64,000 bases of DNA from Methanomassiliicoccus sp. GTDB lineage: Archaea > Thermoplasmatota > Thermoplasmata > Methanomassiliicoccales > Methanomassiliicoccaceae. Shown here one piece after another: positions 59,589 to 64,000 of this stretch (its first letter is position 1; every line of letters starts with the position of its first letter). The stretch covers positions 62,001 through 126,000 of the forward strand of contig JADFDJ010000001.1 of assembly GCA_018262895.1 (NCBI GenBank), in the 5' to 3' direction. The position numbers were made by a program, and so were the translations under genes. Under the pieces are notes generated by a model that was given only the letters and a program-made list of their open reading frames with translations, did no database searches and had not been told where the DNA came from.

Positions 59589-60755
59589 GTGAAGAGAACG
59601 TACGAAGAGATCAACGCGAAGATCGAGAAGGGCGATGCTGTCGTAATGACGGCAGAGGAGGCCATCCAACTGGTGGAGAGCCAGGGAGTGGAGAAGGCCA
59701 CCAAGGAGGTGGACGTTGTAACAACGGGTACCTTCGGCGCTATGTGTTCCTCGGGAGCGTTCATCAACTTCGGTCACTCGGAGCCACCCATCAAGATGCA
59801 GAAGGTGTGGCTGAACAACGTGCCTGCCTATACTGGCCTGGCGGCGGTGGACGCCTACATCGGTGCCACCGAGCTGCGCGACGGCGACGGCATGGAGTAC
59901 GGCGGAGCCCATGTGATCGAGTCCCTGGTCAGAGGGGAGGCGGTCCACCTCCGGGCATCGGCCTACGGCACCGACTGCTACCCTCGGCGGGATATCGACA
60001 CCTACATCTCGCTGAAGTCGGTGAACCAGGCATACATGTTCAATCCCCGCAACGCCTACCAGAACTATGGTGTGGCCACTAACTCCTCGGAGAAGGCCAT
60101 GTTCACATACATGGGGAAGCTGCTGCCACACTACGGTAACGCGACCTATTGCAGCGCAGGCCAGCTTTCGCCCCTGCTCAAGGACCCCAAGCTGAGAACC
60201 ATCGGCATAGGCACCAGGATATTCCTCGGAGGTGGGATCGGCTATGTGGCCTGGGAGGGCACGCAGTTCAAGACCAGCGTGCCCGAGAGGAACGGTGTGC
60301 CCTCGTCCGCGGGTCGCAACCTGGCGGTCATCGGGGACCTGAGGGGGATGAGCGACGAGTTCCTGCGGGCCCTCAACTTCCACGGTTACGGTCCCAGCCT
60401 GGGGGTCGGCATCGGGGTGCCCATTCCCATATTGGACGAGGACCTTATGAGATCGGCCAGCGTCCGTGACGATCAGATCTACGCGCCGGTCCTGGACTAT
60501 GCCATCCAGTCCCGGAACCGCAAGCCGATGATGGAGGTGAACTACGCTCAGCTGCGCAGCGGCACGGTGGAGCTGTTCGGTAAGAAGGTCAAGACCTCCT
60601 CCCTCTCATCCTACTTTAAGGCCCGGATGATCGCCGAGCGCCTCAAGTCCATGATCATGAAGAACGAGTTCCAGCTCACGGAGGCGGTGGTTCCCCTGCC
60701 TACGAGCAGGGAGCAGAGGCCGTTGGACGTGTGCTCGAAGGAGGAGGTTCTGTAG
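59589..60755 (+). CDS. DUF39/COG1900 homocysteine biosynthesis protein (Asa sulfurtransferase)
   Basis: VDVVTTGTFGAMCSSGAFINFGHSEPPIKM; LGGGIGYVAWEGTQF. Confidence 0.92.
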   Translation: MKRTYEEINAKIEKGDAVVMTAEEAIQLVESQGVEKATKEVDVVTTGTFGAMCSSGAFINFGHSEPPIKMQKVWLNNVPAYTGLAAVDAYIGATELRDGDGMEYGGAHVIESLVRGEAVHLRASAYGTDCYPRRDIDTYISLKSVNQAYMFNPRNAYQNYGVATNSSEKAMFTYMGKLLPHYGNATYCSAGQLSPLLKDPKLRTIGIGTRIFLGGGIGYVAWEGTQFKTSVPERNGVPSSAGRNLAVIGDLRGMSDEFLRALNFHGYGPSLGVGIGVPIPILDEDLMRSASVRDDQIYAPVLDYAIQSRNRKPMMEVNYAQLRSGTVELFGKKVKTSSLSSYFKARMIAERLKSMIMKNEFQLTEAVVPLPTSREQRPLDVCSKEEVL

Positions 60756-61160
60756 ATGGCCAAGCGCAAGTTCAACCTGTATTTCCGACCCGAGCTGGTC
60801 AACGAGCCCATAACCTACGTCCTGGTCAAGGACTACGACCTCCGCTTCAATATCCTCAGGGCGGAGGTGGTGGAGCAGGGAGGGCAGCTCCTCATAGAGG
60901 TCGATGGCAAGCCTGCCCAGATCACCAAGGGTGTGGCCTACCTGCAGTCCATGGGCGTAACGGTGAAGGAGCTGAACGAGTTCGTCACCAAGGACGAGTC
61001 CCGGTGCACCAACTGCGGGATGTGCGTTTCCATATGTCCTGCCGATGCCATCGAGATGGACCGCAAGGACTGGACCGTCAAGTTCCATCTGGAGAAGTGC
61101 ATCGCGTGCGGCCTGTGCGTCAGCTCCTGCCCGCCCATGGCGATGAAGCTCCAGGCATGA
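60756..61160 (+). CDS. NIL-domain plus 2[4Fe-4S] ferredoxin, homocysteine biosynthesis partner
   Basis: CTNCGMCVSICPADAI...CIACGLCVSSCPPMAM; directly follows DUF39 gene. Confidence 0.92.
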   Translation: MAKRKFNLYFRPELVNEPITYVLVKDYDLRFNILRAEVVEQGGQLLIEVDGKPAQITKGVAYLQSMGVTVKELNEFVTKDESRCTNCGMCVSICPADAIEMDRKDWTVKFHLEKCIACGLCVSSCPPMAMKLQA

Positions 61161-61894
61161 TCAGACGGCACTTCGAGGTCCACGAGACCGCGGTGACCAT
61201 CATAGCGGAGGAGGAGCACCTCCCCATCGCCGAGAGGTCGATCATACGCTCCCGGGAGGCCGTGGAGAGGTTCATCGAGGAGGACCCTTTCTTCCGCATC
61301 ACCCTGGAGCCCTACCCCTGCCCCCCTCATGCCCCGGAAATCGTGCGCAGGATGTGCGAGGCGGCTTCGGCGGCCGGGGTCGGTCCCATGGCCGGCGTGG
61401 CCGGGGCTATCGCGGAGAGGGCGGTCCTGGACATGCGAGAGGCAGGTGCGTCCTACGCGATCGTGGATAACGGCGGGGACATAGCCCTGCTCATAGACCG
61501 GGAAACCGGGGTGGGCTGGTACGCTGGTCCGGCTGTCAAGGGCCTGGGCTTCGCCTGTCCGCCCCGCGACGGGGTGTTCGGGATATGCACCTCCTCCGCC
61601 ACCATAGGTCCCTCTATCTCCTTTGGAGTCTCCGATGCCGCCACCGTGGTGTCTGCCAACGTAACCTTGGCGGATACCTGCGCTACCCTGCTGGGGAACC
61701 TGCTGACCTCCGAGGAGGATGAGGTCATAAGGCGTGCTCTTGACGCGGTCTGTTCTATCCCAGGGATAGAAGGGGCTGCGGCCGTAGTGGGTGGAAAGAT
61801 GGCGATGAAGGGGAGGCTGCCCCCCCTGACCCGCATGAACATGTCGCTGGAGAAGGTCACAAGGGTGGAGCGACCCTCAGCTGACCAGAATTGA
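61157..61894 (+). CDS. UPF0280/COG2122 (ApbE-like) family protein
   Basis: GPMAGVAGAIAERAVLDMREAGASYAIVDNGGDIALL; ATGA overlap with ferredoxin gene. Confidence 0.88.
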   Translation: MIRRHFEVHETAVTIIAEEEHLPIAERSIIRSREAVERFIEEDPFFRITLEPYPCPPHAPEIVRRMCEAASAAGVGPMAGVAGAIAERAVLDMREAGASYAIVDNGGDIALLIDRETGVGWYAGPAVKGLGFACPPRDGVFGICTSSATIGPSISFGVSDAATVVSANVTLADTCATLLGNLLTSEEDEVIRRALDAVCSIPGIEGAAAVVGGKMAMKGRLPPLTRMNMSLEKVTRVERPSADQN

Positions 61895-61989
61895 GCTCCA
61901 TCATGGCAAGGTCGAGTCCATGGTATCATAATTGATTTTGTAATATATTATATTAATAATAATACCCATGATTAATAGTCCGTCATACT

Positions 61990-64000
61990 GTGCACGCTAT
62001 TCGAGCCATATACGTCGATGATGAGCCCGCGCTTCTCGAGGTGACCAAGGTCTTCTTGGAGATGGAGGGGGACATCGAGGTCCTGGCCTTGGATAGCTGC
62101 AGAAAGGCCCTGCCTCTGATCATGAGGGGTGGTTTCGATGTCATAGTCTCGGATTACCAGATGGCCGAGATGAGCGGTCTTGACCTTCTAAAGGCGTTGA
62201 AGAACGCGGGCAATGACGTCCCCTTCATCTTATTCACCGGAAAGGGCCGTGAGGAGGTCGCCATGGAGGCGATCAACAACGGTGCCGATTTCTACATCCA
62301 GAAAGGAGGCAACCCCTCGGTGCAGTTCCAGGAGCTGAAGAACGCCATCTTCAAGCTCGCGCAGAAAAGGACGGCGGAGATGGCGTTGCGGGAGAGGGAG
62401 GAGAAGCTTCGGCTGCTCACCGACAACATGACGGACGTGGTCTTCGAGATCGACGCCAAGGGCAACGTAAAATACGTTTGTCCTTCCGTGAAAGCGGTCA
62501 TAGGATACGAACCTGCCTCTTTGATTGGTAAGAACGCCCTAATGTGGGTCCACCCTGAGGATCGGGAGATGGTAAGGCAGCAGTTCCTGAAAATGGCTTC
62601 CGGAGAGCACCAGGATAAGGCCAAGATCTTGTGCCGCTTCAAGACCCCAAACGATAGGTATCTTTGGCTGGAGACCATTGGGAAGGCCATCCACAGTAAG
62701 GATGGCCCGTCCACTGGCTACGTTCTTAGCTCCAGGGATGTCACCTCCAGGATGGAGGCCGAGGCGGCCCGCCTCGAGTCCGAAAGGAAGTACAAGAACA
62801 TCATCGATAATGCCAACGATGAGTTCTTGATCATCGATATGCAGGGCAAGGTGCTGGAGGCCAATAAGGTCGCCAGCCTGATGCTTGGATACTCCCATGA
62901 GGAACTTGTAGGAATGGACATCAAGGTCATCGACCCTAACAGCCCGATCGGTCGTTCGTTACCGGTCCAGCTCGAACCCGTGAAAGATAATGTCTCCATC
63001 GTGGAGACCTGCCATTACACCAAGGATGGGAGGGCCATTCCTGTGGAGGTCTCACGCACGCCCATCGACCTTGCGGGCAGTCCCGCGATCCTTCTGATAG
63101 TCCGTAATATATCGGAGCGCAAGGAGGTGGAGCGGCAGCTCCGTAACTCGGAGAGCCTGCTGAGCCAGACACAGAGGGCCGCCCATATCGGAGGGTATCA
63201 TATCGACCTTGTGAATGGAACTGCCAGCTGGACCGAGGAGGCTTACCGACTGTGCGGTCTCGACCCATTCAAGATGGGGCTGGAGTGCGAGGACTACATG
63301 AAGCTCGGGCTCCCAGGGGAACGCGATACTTTCTCTGAGGCATGGTGGACAATGCCCGACCGCAACACGGAGTTCGATTTCGTGTACATGCTGGTCGTGC
63401 CCAACTCCGGTCTCCGCCATCTTCGCAACCGGGGCCAGCTGGAGCTGGACGATGAGGGGAATCTGAAGGGTATCTTCGGCACCATAATGGATGTCACCTA
63501 CCTGAAGGCCACGGAGAGCCGACTGCAGGAGAACCAGAGGTTGCTGGATGAGCTGGAGAGGGATTCTCGGATTGCGAGCTTCAGGATAAACTGGGCGCGG
63601 AAGGAGCATCACTTCTCGGACGAGATATATCGCATCCTGGGGCTGAAGCCAGAGGAGGGCATGCCTTACAATAACATGCTGGAACTGGTGCACCCTGATG
63701 ACATAGCCCGCTATCAGGAGAGCATGAAGCTCATAAGAACGGGCAAGGAAGAGGTGGACTTCGAATTCCGTGTGATAAAGAAGGACGGTTCCATCTTAAG
63801 CCTTAAGAGCAGGGTTCGTCCGGAGAAGGGTCCCCACGGTGATGTTGAGGGAGTCTCCGGTTCCATCACAGATGTCACGGACCGGATCATGGCAGAACAG
63901 GCGGTCCGCCTGGCAGAGATCAAGATCGCCCTGATGGGAGATATCACTCGCAGCGAGGTCAGCCGGAAGATCAAGACATTGAACGGTTACCTGCAGATGG
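61990..64000 (+). CDS. Receiver-PAS hybrid signalling protein / histidine kinase, 3' end outside window
   Basis: GTG start: VHAIRAIYVDDEPALLEVTKVFLEMEGDIEVLALDSCRKALPLIMRGGFDVIVSDYQMAEMSG then multiple PAS domains; not in ORF track because it runs off the edge. Confidence 0.88.
   Translation, partial: MHAIRAIYVDDEPALLEVTKVFLEMEGDIEVLALDSCRKALPLIMRGGFDVIVSDYQMAEMSGLDLLKALKNAGNDVPFILFTGKGREEVAMEAINNGADFYIQKGGNPSVQFQELKNAIFKLAQKRTAEMALREREEKLRLLTDNMTDVVFEIDAKGNVKYVCPSVKAVIGYEPASLIGKNALMWVHPEDREMVRQQFLKMASGEHQDKAKILCRFKTPNDRYLWLETIGKAIHSKDGPSTGYVLSSRDVTSRMEAEAARLESERKYKNIIDNANDEFLIIDMQGKVLEANKVASLMLGYSHEELVGMDIKVIDPNSPIGRSLPVQLEPVKDNVSIVETCHYTKDGRAIPVEVSRTPIDLAGSPAILLIVRNISERKEVERQLRNSESLLSQTQRAAHIGGYHIDLVNGTASWTEEAYRLCGLDPFKMGLECEDYMKLGLPGERDTFSEAWWTMPDRNTEFDFVYMLVVPNSGLRHLRNRGQLELDDEGNLKGIFGTIMDVTYLKATESRLQENQRLLDELERDSRIASFRINWARKEHHFSDEIYRILGLKPEEGMPYNNMLELVHPDDIARYQESMKLIRTGKEEVDFEFRVIKKDGSILSLKSRVRPEKGPHGDVEGVSGSITDVTDRIMAEQAVRLAEIKIALMGDITRSEVSRKIKTLNGYLQM

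Overview
This 64 kb window is archaeal chromosome: GC-rich, densely coding, with short AT-rich promoters. Gene content includes LonB, Hel308, pelota, KEOPS Cgi121, the archaeal mevalonate operon, the ADH/DHQ-synthase-II aromatic pathway and methanogen-type homocysteine genes. This suggests a methanogen-related euryarchaeon or Thermoplasmatota, possibly Methanomassiliicoccales-like; that assignment is inference. Most of the window is core metabolism: thrBC, the HMG-CoA synthase/thiolase operon, pstSCAB-phoU, leuCD plus a homocitrate-synthase-like gene, carAB, and a nearly gapless ~11 kb aro-tyrA-asd-homocysteine operon. Accessory elements are an edge-truncated DDE transposase, a frameshifted TnpB (IS200/IS605-type) and a tRNA-Pro(CGG). 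Main leads for follow-up: (1) a 1402-aa protein made of about 18 degenerate ~75-aa helical repeats with a beta-rich C-terminus; (2) a KaiC-like ATPase pair in which one member has lost the Walker A lysine; (3) a compact PH-like/multi-zinc-ribbon three-gene operon; (4) two DUF1638-like paralogs, one divergent from an ArsR-like regulator with an operator-like repeat; (5) several candidate operators found by eye: a GTCGTA-N7-TACGAC palindrome at the mevalonate operon, a TGCTAGA-N5-TCTAGCA palindrome at the aro operon facing an ACT-domain regulator, and paired TTGTATATGC repeats between pstS and an AbrB-PhoU fusion. No CRISPR array or rRNA was seen. All family names come from reading the sequence; no database search was run.
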